64,000 nt of DNA. It comes from Streptomyces purpureus. Its GTDB lineage: Bacteria > Actinomycetota > Actinomycetes > Streptomycetales > Streptomycetaceae. Under the pieces are notes generated by a model, which had not been told where the DNA came from, searched no databases, and saw only the letters and a list, made by a program, of their open reading frames with translations. Numbering within the stretch: the stretch's first letter is position 1; each line of letters begins with the position of its first letter. The DNA is taken from the NCBI RefSeq assembly GCF_014648195.1, contig NZ_BMQQ01000005.1:28223-92222 (forward strand), read 5' to 3'. The translations under genes were made by a program, and so were the position numbers. Below are positions 26,701 to 33,805 of this stretch, in pieces.

Positions 26701-27101
26701 GAGGTGACTCCGCTGCTCGTCCCGGATCCGCCGGAAGCCTTCCCCGACGGACTCGTCGCCTTGGCCGTGGGCACCTTCACCAGACGCACCGGTCCGGCGT
26801 TCCGGCCTTCGGTGAGCACGTCGACCGTCGCCGTGCCCGCCTTGGGCCAGGCCACCTTCGGTGCGCCCTTCCAGGCGTTCCGTGCCGCGAAATCCGTGAG
26901 GCCCGACGCCTTCGGTTCTACCTCTTTCGTCGGCACCGGAGCCGGGTTCCTCAGCCCAAGCTCCTCCAGTGCCGCCGCGGCCGCGACCGGGCCGCCCAGT
27001 AGACCGGTCAGCAGCAGCCCGGCCAGAACCGCGGCTGTCTGCCGCGTCCATACGGCCCATGCGGCCCCGCGTCTTATGCCGCCGCCCCTCACCTGAGACA
27101 T
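20769..27101 (-). CDS. Secreted RHS/YD-repeat polymorphic toxin-like protein
   Basis: A 2110-residue exported protein. It has a basic N-terminus with a long hydrophobic segment (residues about 20-45, a signal peptide), an N-terminal beta-rich region, then many YD repeats (for example YDQHGRELTETDALGHTT, YTFDSRGQKTQVDD, YDAAGNRTQLVEHG) across about 1000-1800. The RHS core signature LGAREYDPTLGRFLSVDPI lies near 1810, followed by NPVTKSDPDG. The last 250 residues form a variable tip: a Lys/Ala/Arg-rich helix, then two hydrophobic segments (about 1987-2032), then an 80-residue end. The tip DNA (20769-21250) is visibly lower in GC and uses rarer codons, a sign of exchange. No known nuclease motif is seen in the tip. 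The family's shell encloses the toxic end. Confidence 0.88.
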   Translation of the reverse strand: MSQVRGGGIRRGAAWAVWTRQTAAVLAGLLLTGLLGGPVAAAAALEELGLRNPAPVPTKEVEPKASGLTDFAARNAWKGAPKVAWPKAGTATVDVLTEGRNAGPVRLVKVPTAKATSPSGKASGGSGTSSGVTSAAGPEQAQVRILDRKASEALGVDGLVVALRATRGSKGKVGVEVDYRPFRDAYGGDWGSRLKLRQLPACALTTPRVKGCGGGQDVPSTNDAKAGTLKARVELPGAAPIAPKTSAGKAAPRTTALADGSGTALFAVTAGASGSAGDFKATSLAASASWTAGGSNGGFTWNYDIHTPDVPGDVAPKLQLAYSSQSVDGRTAATNNQANWIGEGWSMDPGYIERQYIPCTDDKAGSNNTAAKVGDLCWKKDNAVLNLGGRTNTLVKDTASGEWHLESDDGTQIVKVADSGRGNEDADGEYWKVTTPDGTQYYFGYNRLPGWVSGKPETDSAWTVPVFGNHAGEPCYSSSFSGSWCRQAWRWNLDYVVDPHGDAMAYYWNKELNYYGRNVNASTGASTATVYARGGTLDRIEYGLRGTDMYGAKPAAKVDFTVAERCLTNCSAFDKGHAANWPDVPFDQYCASGTECKDRYSPSFWSRMRLTKIATSVLVGSVYKPVDSWTLGQQFPASGDGMKPALWLASITRTGHTGAGDVTMPAVTFKALPLPNRVEGATTGGDPDPVPPLWRHRVYGIETETGGVIGVTYSARDCKAGDVPSPATNTRRCYPVIWSPPDAPADDYEPYLDWFHSYVVTQVLETDQTGGAPAKRTDYAYLDGMAWGKSKDDEFTKAKHLTYSDRKGYGRIQIRTGDDSARKTLKEYRYFRGIEGAAVKDSEGVAITDWEPFAGMTREEATYNGDGGKLESVTSYEPWLSAATATETRAEGLPARKAHATGGKAEKSRTAVGAGWRTTQTTRTFDAVGQVLTESKLGDTAKAGDEECVTNTYARNTAKNILTLLAEAKTVAKPCTTVPTLPADLISVERRYYDGATSLTAAPVEGDVTRLEEQDETGNGFLTTARHTYDQHGRELTETDALGHTTTTAYTPATVLAPTAKTETNALGHTMTTTYEPARGVATSVVDANGKRTDAVHDGLGRVLKVWQPGWSKADHSTQPSEEYSYRISRTEANSVTTKSLKHNGEYRTSYALFDGQLRERQTQSPAIGTQQTVVTETHYDSHGRAWRSFGAYIADIAPSTTLFTAKSVNQVPVATENVFDGMGRVTASLSLKFGDEQWRTTTTYGGDRVTLIPPRGGTATTKVTDADGRTTELLQYAGADLTQPQKTTYTYGKYDEPQTVTDPAGNTWTYTFDSRGQKTQVDDPDKGLSKLTYDRAGRVATTTDARGAILTTVYDELGRKAEVKNGPILLAKWTYDTVAKGQLTSATRYVDGAAYTTSTGGYTDRYQPTSTSFTAPTAAGALAGTYAWRYGYNAETGALEWTLNPAVGNVPSERVTTNYNSDDLPFRTSRDGIALVANTLYDAFARPGVTEFGDPLGKSVRQARSYDEHTGRLTRQTTDRSIAPQRIDDTTYAYDPAGNIRGVTTVSGQDATKSTDTQCFTTDPLGRLTEAWTAKADCAAAPSASSVGGPDAYWHTYGYDAAGNRTQLVEHGTGALAGSDATTTYTHPAPKGNLPHAVQQAVVKGGANDGRKSTFTYDETGNTKKRTIGTRVQDLTWNTEGHLATLVESGKTTSYLYDADGGRMVTRNADGSSILTLPNGDELKVSAGGAKTGTRYYTHNGETVAVRQGAETAYLFGDHQGTAMAAVALGTLAITRRKQLPFGGLRSEQSTDFGPRGFVGGTNDPTGLTHLGAREYDPTLGRFLSVDPIIDHDDPAQMNAYSYAHNNPVTKSDPDGLRPDGPVGGNGVADYFWAKERGMSAGYTYKSGRWIWHQTPRKDADSQKRYRAYRANPSHYKVYHYNAKAVAAAKAQAVKRAKERAARAEAERRKKENGILASIAKGNFKDAFDNSLGSRYWWTHTGVDLGIKFLATVGTTACIASAICGAGLFAVGALSLFAVGLGAHIALADEVDAKNPEKFILPTAISQVEGMVAGATFGRGAGMAAIRGPKAPKYHSALSNGRGGSDPLFSGVPQKQWGSALKGWLRNLM

Positions 27102-27398
27102 GCCTACAACTCCCCCACCCTGACAGAAAGATCACAGTTGGGCACGGAAGGTAGCAGCAGCCCCAAGGGACAACAGCCGGAATATTTCATTCAGCATCTA
27201 CTTTTTGGACAGGTCAACGGCGCGCCCGTCGAGCCCCTCGCCGCAGGGAACGCCCATGAGGGGCTCATGGCGGCCTTTTCAAGCCATTCCCCATTTGGGA
27301 GGAACACAGGAAAAGGCCCGCCGACGAAACCCATCCCCGAAATCCCGCCAAACGATCTAAGGTGCAAGGCGATTCAAATCGGGAGGGGAATTGCCACG
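27102..27398. other. Divergent regulatory gap between RHS and DNRLRE genes
   Basis: About 297 bp of lower-than-average GC with no convincing gene. It must hold both promoters. GGGAGGGG at 27381-27388 is the RBS for the downstream gene. I see no clear inverted repeat. Confidence 0.6.
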
Positions 27399-30300
27399 AT
27401 GAGATCTCCAACGGTCAAGGTGAGACAGAGATGGTGGGGGACCGCCGTTGCCGCGGCGGTGACAAGCGCCGTATGTGCCACTCTGCTTCCGCAGCAGGCG
27501 TTCGCCACACCAGATGCCTCGGCGGCACACGGCGCCTCCACCGCAGCGATGGGGGAGGCCGGCTCCGCCGAGAACCAGGCGCTGTCAAAGGCACGCAAGA
27601 TCGGCAAGCGCGTCGAGGTACTGGCGCAGCGAACCGAAACGTCCCAAGTGTTCGCGAACCCGTCGGGGACGTTCACCGAAGAGCGGTACACGACACCCCA
27701 ACGGGTGCGTCAGGGAAATAAGTTGGTGCCCATCGACACCACCTTGAAGACTGCCGCCGACGGCCTGCTCTCCCCCAAGTCAGCCGCGCTGGGCATCGCC
27801 TTCTCAAGCGGCGGCCGCGGTCCGCTGGCCACGCTGACCCGGGACGGCCGCAGCATGTCGCTGACTTGGCCGTCGCCGCTGCCGGCCCCGGAGGTCGAGG
27901 GGGACTCGGCCACGTATCCGGAGATCATGCCGGGAGTCGACCTGAAGCTGCGGGCCTCTGCCTCGGGCTTCAGCCAGCTGTTGATCGTGAAGACGGCGAA
28001 GGCGGCGGCCAATCCGGCGCTGAAGTCCGTGGGCCTGAAGCTCTCCACGAACGGCGTCACGCTGTCGTCGGACAAGCGGGGCAATCTGATCGCCGTTGAC
28101 CCCGCCGGGCAGAAGGTCTTCACCGCGCCGACGCCGCTCATGTGGGACAGCTCCGGCGCCTCCCCTGCCGGCCCCTCGGCCCGTGCCGGCACCTCCGCGG
28201 CCTCCCGCATGGGCGCGTTCGAACCGAGTCACGGCGCGAAGCAGTCGGCGATGCCCGTCTCCGTCACCCCGGGGAAGCTCACGCTGACTCCGGACCGATC
28301 ACTGCTGACCGGGGCGAAGACGACCTACCCGGTCTACATCGACCCCTCCTTCGGTGGGGTCATGCAAGCCTGGACCATCGCGTACAAGGGATCGAAGAAC
28401 CAGAACTTCTACAACGGTGCCGGCTGGAGGAATCCGGACGGGTCGACCGGCACGGATCTGGCGCGGGTGGGCTACGAGGACTGGACGGACGGACTGTCCA
28501 GGTCGTACTTCGGCATGAAGACCACCGGCCTTCGGGACAAGCAGGTCATCAGCTCCACATTCCGGATCAAGAACACGTGGTCCTACTCCTGCACGCCGAG
28601 AACGGTCGAGGTCGGCCTGACCGGTGCGATCTCCACCTCGACCACCTGGAACAACCAGCCGACGTGGATTCGCACACTCGACTCGGTCAACGACTCCAAG
28701 GGATGGGGCTCTTCCTGCCCCGCCGGGAATCTCGCCTTCGACGTCACGTCCGCAGCACGTGACGCCGCCGCCAAACGGTGGACGAACATCACGTTGGGCA
28801 TGCGTGTACCGGCCTCGCTGGAGGGCGACCGGCTCGGGTGGAAGAAGTTCGCCGCCACGTCGGCGGTGATGTCCACGGAGTACAACAGCAGACCAGCCGC
28901 GCCGTCGGCCCTCGGCACGATCCCCTCCTCCGGCGGGTGCGACACAGCAGCGCCGTACACCTCGATCGGCAACACGGACGTCTATCTGACGGCGAAGGTG
29001 AGCGACCCGGACGGCGGGACCGTACGGGCCCAGTTCCGGCTCTGGGGCAGTAATGACCTGTCCGGCGGAGCTCAGATCTTCAACCAGGTCGTCTACGCCA
29101 CCTCCGGCACGGTCGCCAAGGCCAAGGTGCCCAAGGAGACGCTGGTGAAGTACCTCGCTGCCGCCCGTGGAAATTACGCCTGGATGGTTCAGACCCTGGA
29201 CTCGTCGTCCACGTCGGTGTGGGTGCCCGTCGGTGCGACGTGCCGCTTCGACTTCGACCCCACACGTCCCAGCACCCCACCCGGCATCGCCTCGACCGAC
29301 TTCCCCGACGGCTCCGACGGCTGGCCTGCGGCAACCGGCCGGTCCAGGACCCCGGGCGTCTTCAAGCTGACCAATGGCGGAGTCACCGATGTGAAGTCGT
29401 ACGAGTACTGGACCGACTGGGACGCGACCGTGCGGCCGGCCGCACTGAAGAAGACGACCATCAAGGAGGAGATCGACGCGGACCTCGCAGAACTGACGCT
29501 CACGCCCCCTGCCGCGGGTTCCATGCGTCTGTTCGTGCGCAGCGTCGACGGGGCCGGCAACCGCTCCGACCGCGCCGACCATCTCTTCTACGCCAATGGT
29601 CCGGCGACGCCGGACAAGCCCGGCGACCTCAACGGTGACGGCAACGCCGACTTCTACGGCGTGCGTGGCGACAGCGGCGAGCTGTGGCTCTACACGGGGC
29701 ACGGCAACGGCCGGGTCGGCACCTACACCGTGGTCAGCAACACGAACTTCGACGGTGCGTCGATCACGCATCGCGGGGACTGGACCGGCGACGGCTACGA
29801 GGACCTGGTCGCCGCAGTGCCCGGCGAGCGCGGCAAGTCGCTCCACGTGTTTCCCAACAACGGCTTCGGGTGGGCCTGCACCGCCCGTAACGAGGCCGCC
29901 GACGGAGCCTCCAGGAGCTGCCTGTACGACGAACAGGACCTGGAGGTCTACGACCCGGCGAACAACCACTGGGCCAACGCCGAGCAGGTCCTGGCCATCG
30001 GCGACGTCGACGGCCCGCTGGACACGAACGGCGATGGCACGCCCGATGTACGAGGCTTCCCCGACCTCCTGGTCAAGGAGGGGGATCTGCTGTGGCTGTA
30101 CTTCGGTTCGGACGACTTCCGGCTCGACTCCCGACGTCCCCCGGTGCTCGTCGGTACGTCGTGGACGAACTACAACCTCGCGGCGCCCGGCGACCGTGAC
30201 GGCAACGGCCGCGTCGATCTCGTGGCGCGCCACAAGATCACCGGCGATCTTCGTCTCTACTCGGGCACAGGGCCGAGTGGTGAGGGGCTGGGCGACGGTC

Positions 30301-30500
30301 CCGCCTCCGTCGTGATCGGCCGGAGCTGGACCGCGGCCAATCGTCCGCTTCTCACGGCCGTTCCCGACGCCGATGGGGACGGCAAAGCCGATCTGTGGGC
30401 CACGGGAGGGGACAGCAAGCTCTACAGCTACTCCGACCTGTCCGGTAGTGGAGTCGTCGTGGGCATAGGCAGCTGGTCGAATTTCCAGGCCCTCAGCTGA
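27399..30500 (+). CDS. Large secreted DNRLRE and FG-GAP/VCBS repeat protein
   Basis: A 1033-residue exported protein. The ATG at 27399 (RBS GGGAGGGG) begins a Sec signal peptide (WWGTAVAAAVTSAVCATLL, cleavage near AFA). Residues about 300-500 carry a DNRLRE-type carbohydrate-binding-like domain (YPVYIDPSF start, TWNNQPTWIRTLDS, FDVTSAARD). A fibronectin/Ig-like part follows, then C-terminal FG-GAP/VCBS repeats with calcium-type loops (DLNGDGNADFYG, GDWTGDGYEDL, DTNGDGTPD, DADGDGKADLW). Such proteins are often found beside RHS genes in streptomycetes. It is divergent from the RHS gene and ends before a strong terminator. It may assist display or adhesion; function unproven. Confidence 0.85.
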   Translation: MRSPTVKVRQRWWGTAVAAAVTSAVCATLLPQQAFATPDASAAHGASTAAMGEAGSAENQALSKARKIGKRVEVLAQRTETSQVFANPSGTFTEERYTTPQRVRQGNKLVPIDTTLKTAADGLLSPKSAALGIAFSSGGRGPLATLTRDGRSMSLTWPSPLPAPEVEGDSATYPEIMPGVDLKLRASASGFSQLLIVKTAKAAANPALKSVGLKLSTNGVTLSSDKRGNLIAVDPAGQKVFTAPTPLMWDSSGASPAGPSARAGTSAASRMGAFEPSHGAKQSAMPVSVTPGKLTLTPDRSLLTGAKTTYPVYIDPSFGGVMQAWTIAYKGSKNQNFYNGAGWRNPDGSTGTDLARVGYEDWTDGLSRSYFGMKTTGLRDKQVISSTFRIKNTWSYSCTPRTVEVGLTGAISTSTTWNNQPTWIRTLDSVNDSKGWGSSCPAGNLAFDVTSAARDAAAKRWTNITLGMRVPASLEGDRLGWKKFAATSAVMSTEYNSRPAAPSALGTIPSSGGCDTAAPYTSIGNTDVYLTAKVSDPDGGTVRAQFRLWGSNDLSGGAQIFNQVVYATSGTVAKAKVPKETLVKYLAAARGNYAWMVQTLDSSSTSVWVPVGATCRFDFDPTRPSTPPGIASTDFPDGSDGWPAATGRSRTPGVFKLTNGGVTDVKSYEYWTDWDATVRPAALKKTTIKEEIDADLAELTLTPPAAGSMRLFVRSVDGAGNRSDRADHLFYANGPATPDKPGDLNGDGNADFYGVRGDSGELWLYTGHGNGRVGTYTVVSNTNFDGASITHRGDWTGDGYEDLVAAVPGERGKSLHVFPNNGFGWACTARNEAADGASRSCLYDEQDLEVYDPANNHWANAEQVLAIGDVDGPLDTNGDGTPDVRGFPDLLVKEGDLLWLYFGSDDFRLDSRRPPVLVGTSWTNYNLAAPGDRDGNGRVDLVARHKITGDLRLYSGTGPSGEGLGDGPASVVIGRSWTAANRPLLTAVPDADGDGKADLWATGGDSKLYSYSDLSGSGVVVGIGSWSNFQALS

Positions 30501-30525
30501 GGTTCGCGAGCCGTTTCCTCACCCC

Positions 30526-30564
30526 GGATGCCCGTCCCTGGGAGAAGCCCGGGGACGGGCATCC
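30526..30564. terminator. Terminator after the FG-GAP gene
   Basis: GGATGCCCGTCCC pairs with GGGGACGGGCATCC around an 11-nt loop, 26 bp after the stop. Confidence 0.88.
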
Positions 30565-30678
30565 GCGTGCAGGGGGCGCAGATCCCTCGCATGGCCGCCC
30601 GCATCGCGGCCCGTATGCTCTCGGGGACCAGTACGGCCTTCGCTCACCTGATCGGTGGGCACGCGAGGTGATGCAGCA

Positions 30679-31440
30679 GTGGTAGAAGCCGGTCGGCGGG
30701 ACACGGGCCCTCTGGGCACCGTGTTGGTGATCATTCCGACGTACAACGAAGCCGAGAACATCGAGTCGATCATTTCTCGGGTCCGGGCGTCGGTGCCCGA
30801 GGCGCACGTTCTCGTCGCCGACGACAACAGCCCGGACGGTACGGGGAAGATCGCCGACGAGCTCGCGGGCGCCGACGACCACGTCCACGTGCTGCACCGG
30901 AAGGGCAAGGAGGGCCTGGGGGCGGCCTATCTCGCCGGATTCCGGTGGGGGATCGACCGTGGGTACGCGGTGCTCGTGGAGATGGACGCGGACGGGTCGC
31001 ACCGGCCCGAGGAGCTGCCGCGGCTGCTCGACGCGCTGCCGGGGGCCGATCTGGTGCTCGGGTCGCGCTGGGTGCCGGGGGGCAGTGTCGTGAACTGGCC
31101 CAAGTCGCGGGAGTTCCTGTCGCGGGGCGGCAGCCTGTACTCGCGCCTCATGCTGGGCGTGCCGATCCGGGATGTGACGGGCGGCTTCCGGGCGTTCCGC
31201 CGGGAGACGCTGGAGGGACTCGGCATGGACGAGGTCGCCTCGCAGGGCTACTGCTTCCAGGTCGACCTGGCGTGGCGCACGGTGAAGGCGGGCTTCCGGG
31301 TGGTGGAGGTGCCGATCACGTTCGTGGAGCGGGAGCGCGGCGACAGCAAGATGAGCCGGGCGATCGTGGCGGAGGCGCTGTGGCGGGTCACGGCGTGGGG
31401 TGTGGGGAGCAGGGTGAAGGCGCTCGCGGGAAGACGCTGA
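30679..31440 (+). CDS. Polyprenol-phosphate mannosyltransferase-like GT2 glycosyltransferase
   Basis: A 253-residue GT2 enzyme of the DPM1/Ppm1 type, which transfers mannose from GDP-mannose to polyprenyl phosphate for protein O-mannosylation or wall glycans. Motifs: IIPTYNEAENI, ADDNSPDGTG, the catalytic DAD in VEMDADGSH, and the ERERGDSKMS end typical of DPM synthases. It has no C-terminal membrane anchor and no Lnt-like domain. The GTG at 30679 has GAGGTG about 10 nt upstream. It is convergent with a polytopic membrane protein. Confidence 0.92.
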   Translation: MVEAGRRDTGPLGTVLVIIPTYNEAENIESIISRVRASVPEAHVLVADDNSPDGTGKIADELAGADDHVHVLHRKGKEGLGAAYLAGFRWGIDRGYAVLVEMDADGSHRPEELPRLLDALPGADLVLGSRWVPGGSVVNWPKSREFLSRGGSLYSRLMLGVPIRDVTGGFRAFRRETLEGLGMDEVASQGYCFQVDLAWRTVKAGFRVVEVPITFVERERGDSKMSRAIVAEALWRVTAWGVGSRVKALAGRR

Positions 31441-31463
31441 GCGGCGCCGATGCGCGATCCACC

Positions 31464-31495
31464 GTGTGGGGCACTCCGGCCGGAGTGCCCCACAC
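31464..31495. terminator. Bidirectional terminator
   Basis: A perfect palindrome, GTGTGGGGCACTCCGG and its complement, between two convergent genes. Confidence 0.9.
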
Positions 31496-31500
31496 GGCTT

Positions 31501-32808
31501 TCAGCTGGGTCCGGGGACCTGCGCGCCTCTGCGCCGGGTGACCTGGTCGAGCAGGAGCGGCAGGCCGAGGACGGCCACGATCCACACGTTCACCATGAGC
31601 CGGTCCCCCTGGCTGTAGACCGGGTGCGCGATTTCCGCGGCGAGACCGGTCATGCCGACGGCGAGGACCGGCCACGCGAGCGCGCGGTTGTGCCGGAAGA
31701 GTCCCCACGCTCCGAGGCCGACGGCCGCGATCAGCCAGGGGCTGCGGGCCTGCTCCTGGAGCCAGTGGGTCCAGTAGTTGGCGTTGAGCTCGCCGAGCAT
31801 CGGCCAGGGGGCGTCGACGTCGGGCTGGGCGAAGTGGTTGGTGAAGGTGTCCTGGAGGGTTTCGGAACTGCCCGGCAGGCTGTATCGGATGCTGAGGACG
31901 CCGATGCCGATCACCGCAGCCGTGTTGAGCGCGGCGAGCAGGTATGTGCCCCGGTGCCTGGTGCCGGCCACGATCAGCAGGCAGACGAGCGCGGCTGCCC
32001 CGAGCGCACCGGCGACAAGCAGGAACGTGGAGTACTTGACGGCGGTGCCGACCAGGAGCGATCCGGCCAGCATCAGCGATCCGGCGGTCGTTCTGTGGTT
32101 CAGGAGCCACCAGGAACCGAGAAGAGCGCCGATGGTGAGGGCGAGAACGGGGCCTTCCGTCAGGGGAAGGCCGCCCCACCAGCCGATGGGGCTGGCGTAG
32201 TAGAAGGCCTGGCCGATCGCGGCGGTCCCGCGGCCCGTTCCGACGGCGCGCAGGAGGAGGTACACCAGGACGCCGCCGAGCACGGTGAACAGGACCGAGG
32301 TGACGAGCAGCCCAGGCCCCGCGCCGAGGACGGCGACGGCCGGTACGGCGAGGACCGCGAACCCGGGGCGCACGTCGAAGATGCGCTCGTACCGAGGGCT
32401 CGTCGGCTCCAGGCCCTTTGCCGAGTTGATCAGGCAGCCCTTGTACCGCTTGGCGCGGTCCGGGCCGGCCGGTGCGTCCTCGCGCAGGTTCTGCGGATCC
32501 AGGCCTTGATATCGAAGGTCCCAGTGCACCTTGTCGCGGCAGTACGCCTTGAGTGCGGTGTGCTGTGCCTGCTCGCGGGAGTCGCCGAGGATCTCCAGGG
32601 TGGCGCGCGCGTAGCGGTATGCGTCGTTGGCCGGTGGCAGCGTGGGCTTGCCGACGATCTGGAGGAGGACATAGGCCACGGCGATCAGGGCCGGGAGCAT
32701 CCATCTTCGGGTTCGGCGTATGCCCTGGGACCGGTGGGTCCGGGCGGGCCCCTTGTGGTTGCCTTCGGCGCGTATCGCAGCGGCGTCGAGGCTGGTGGGA
32801 CTGGTCAC
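31501..32808 (-). CDS. Polytopic membrane protein, GT-C glycosyltransferase-like
   Basis: A 435-residue protein with about ten transmembrane helices starting at residue 37. The first extracytoplasmic loop contains PPANDAYRYARATLEI, an acidic site just after TM1 as in GT-C polyprenol-sugar-dependent transferases. The gene is opposite a polyprenol-P-mannose synthase-like gene, which fits such a role but does not prove it. The ATG at 32808 opens an Arg-rich cytosolic N-terminus. The specific substrate is unknown. Confidence 0.65.
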   Translation of the reverse strand: MTSPTSLDAAAIRAEGNHKGPARTHRSQGIRRTRRWMLPALIAVAYVLLQIVGKPTLPPANDAYRYARATLEILGDSREQAQHTALKAYCRDKVHWDLRYQGLDPQNLREDAPAGPDRAKRYKGCLINSAKGLEPTSPRYERIFDVRPGFAVLAVPAVAVLGAGPGLLVTSVLFTVLGGVLVYLLLRAVGTGRGTAAIGQAFYYASPIGWWGGLPLTEGPVLALTIGALLGSWWLLNHRTTAGSLMLAGSLLVGTAVKYSTFLLVAGALGAAALVCLLIVAGTRHRGTYLLAALNTAAVIGIGVLSIRYSLPGSSETLQDTFTNHFAQPDVDAPWPMLGELNANYWTHWLQEQARSPWLIAAVGLGAWGLFRHNRALAWPVLAVGMTGLAAEIAHPVYSQGDRLMVNVWIVAVLGLPLLLDQVTRRRGAQVPGPS

Positions 32809-32990
32809 GACCGAGCATATTAACCTACCAAATCAAGAGTAGATTTCCGTCACTCGGTTGTTTGTCGGGCATGTCGGATCCTCCTCCATGGCAAGCCCGC
32901 TAGCCGACGGAGCGTCAAGTTCCTGCCAAGACCGGGCCCATGGCCCGGAGGGCCCTGCTGGAGCGGGCGGGTGTCTGATTGAATGGGGAC

Positions 32991-33113
32991 ATGGCAAGCC
33001 TCCAGGACAACACCGCGACGGGTCGCAGCGACCTCGAGCCGTTCTGGCCTTCCCGTCAGCACCACGACTTCGACCGGGTGTGTTGCCGCGCGATGAACGC
33101 GCCGGCCCTCTAA
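32991..33113 (+). CDS. Small ORF (40 aa), possible regulatory leader peptide
   Basis: ATG at 32991 preceded by GGGGA, ending TAA at 33111-33113. The peptide ends ...FDRVCCRAMNAPAL with adjacent Cys codons and a basic/His stretch before them (SRQHHDF). This recalls actinobacterial Cys-containing leader peptides of the RRHVDFxRV...C type. A perfect CGGCC-TTC-GGCCG hairpin lies between it and the winged-helix gene 90 bp downstream. It may be a small protein or an attenuating uORF; no experimental support. Confidence 0.5.
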   Translation: MASLQDNTATGRSDLEPFWPSRQHHDFDRVCCRAMNAPAL

Positions 33114-33203
33114 AGCCCGATCGGCACCGTCGATCCCGCGGCCTTCGGCCGACGCGCAAGACGTACCCACGTCCGTCCCTCCGCGCGAAAGAGCTGACCT
33201 CTC

Positions 33204-33746
33204 ATGGCCAATGCCCGTCCCTTCCCCGCCCCCGCCACCACCCTGCCCCCCGTCGGCCGGCACCGGCTGCGTGCCGTCGACCGTGACGAGGTGGTGGACG
33301 TCACCGACTTCCTTCCGCCCGGCGCGACCTGGCTGCCCGCGCCGCAGCACACCCTGCCCACCCTGCCGGGGCAGCCGCCGATGATCGGCTACCTGGTGCT
33401 CGTACCCGCCGATCAGCAGCCGCCCGTACCGGCCGCGCCGGTGGCCGGGGCGCCGGTCGCCCAGGGCGGGCCCGTGGCGATCGACAGCGCGCGGCGGACC
33501 GCCGTCGTGGACGGGCGGCCGCTGGATCTCACGTACCTGGAGTTCGAGCTGCTCGCCCATCTCGTGGCGCACCCGCACCGCGTGCACACCCGCGACCAGC
33601 TGGTCACCACGGTGTGGGGGTACGGACACGTGGGCGACGGGCGGACCGTCGACGTCCATGTGGCCCGGCTGCGGCGCAAGCTCGGCGCCGAGCACCGCCA
33701 CACGATCCAGACCGTACGGCGGGTCGGCTACAAGTACGCGCCCTGA
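33204..33746 (+). CDS. Orphan winged-helix (OmpR/PhoB-type) DNA-binding protein
   Basis: A 180-residue protein. Residues 1-95 are a Pro/Ala-rich region with no receiver-domain motif. Residues about 97-178 are a complete Trans_reg_C winged helix (LDLTYLEFELLAHLVAHPHR, TRDQLVTTVWGYG, GRTVDVHVARLRRKLG, IQTVRRVGYKY). It lacks the phosphorylatable receiver of normal response regulators, so it must be controlled in another way. The ATG at 33204 has only a weak RBS. A strong terminator follows. Confidence 0.88.
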   Translation: MANARPFPAPATTLPPVGRHRLRAVDRDEVVDVTDFLPPGATWLPAPQHTLPTLPGQPPMIGYLVLVPADQQPPVPAAPVAGAPVAQGGPVAIDSARRTAVVDGRPLDLTYLEFELLAHLVAHPHRVHTRDQLVTTVWGYGHVGDGRTVDVHVARLRRKLGAEHRHTIQTVRRVGYKYAP

Positions 33747-33753
33747 CCAGGTT

Positions 33754-33791
33754 TGAAGGGGGTGGCCGGTGATCACCGGCCACCCCCTTCG
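33754..33791. terminator. Strong bidirectional terminator
   Basis: A perfect palindrome with 17-bp arms (GAAGGGGGTGGCCGGTG and its complement, centred on GATC), between convergent genes. Confidence 0.92.
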
Positions 33792-33805
33792 TCACGCCGT
33801 GTCCC

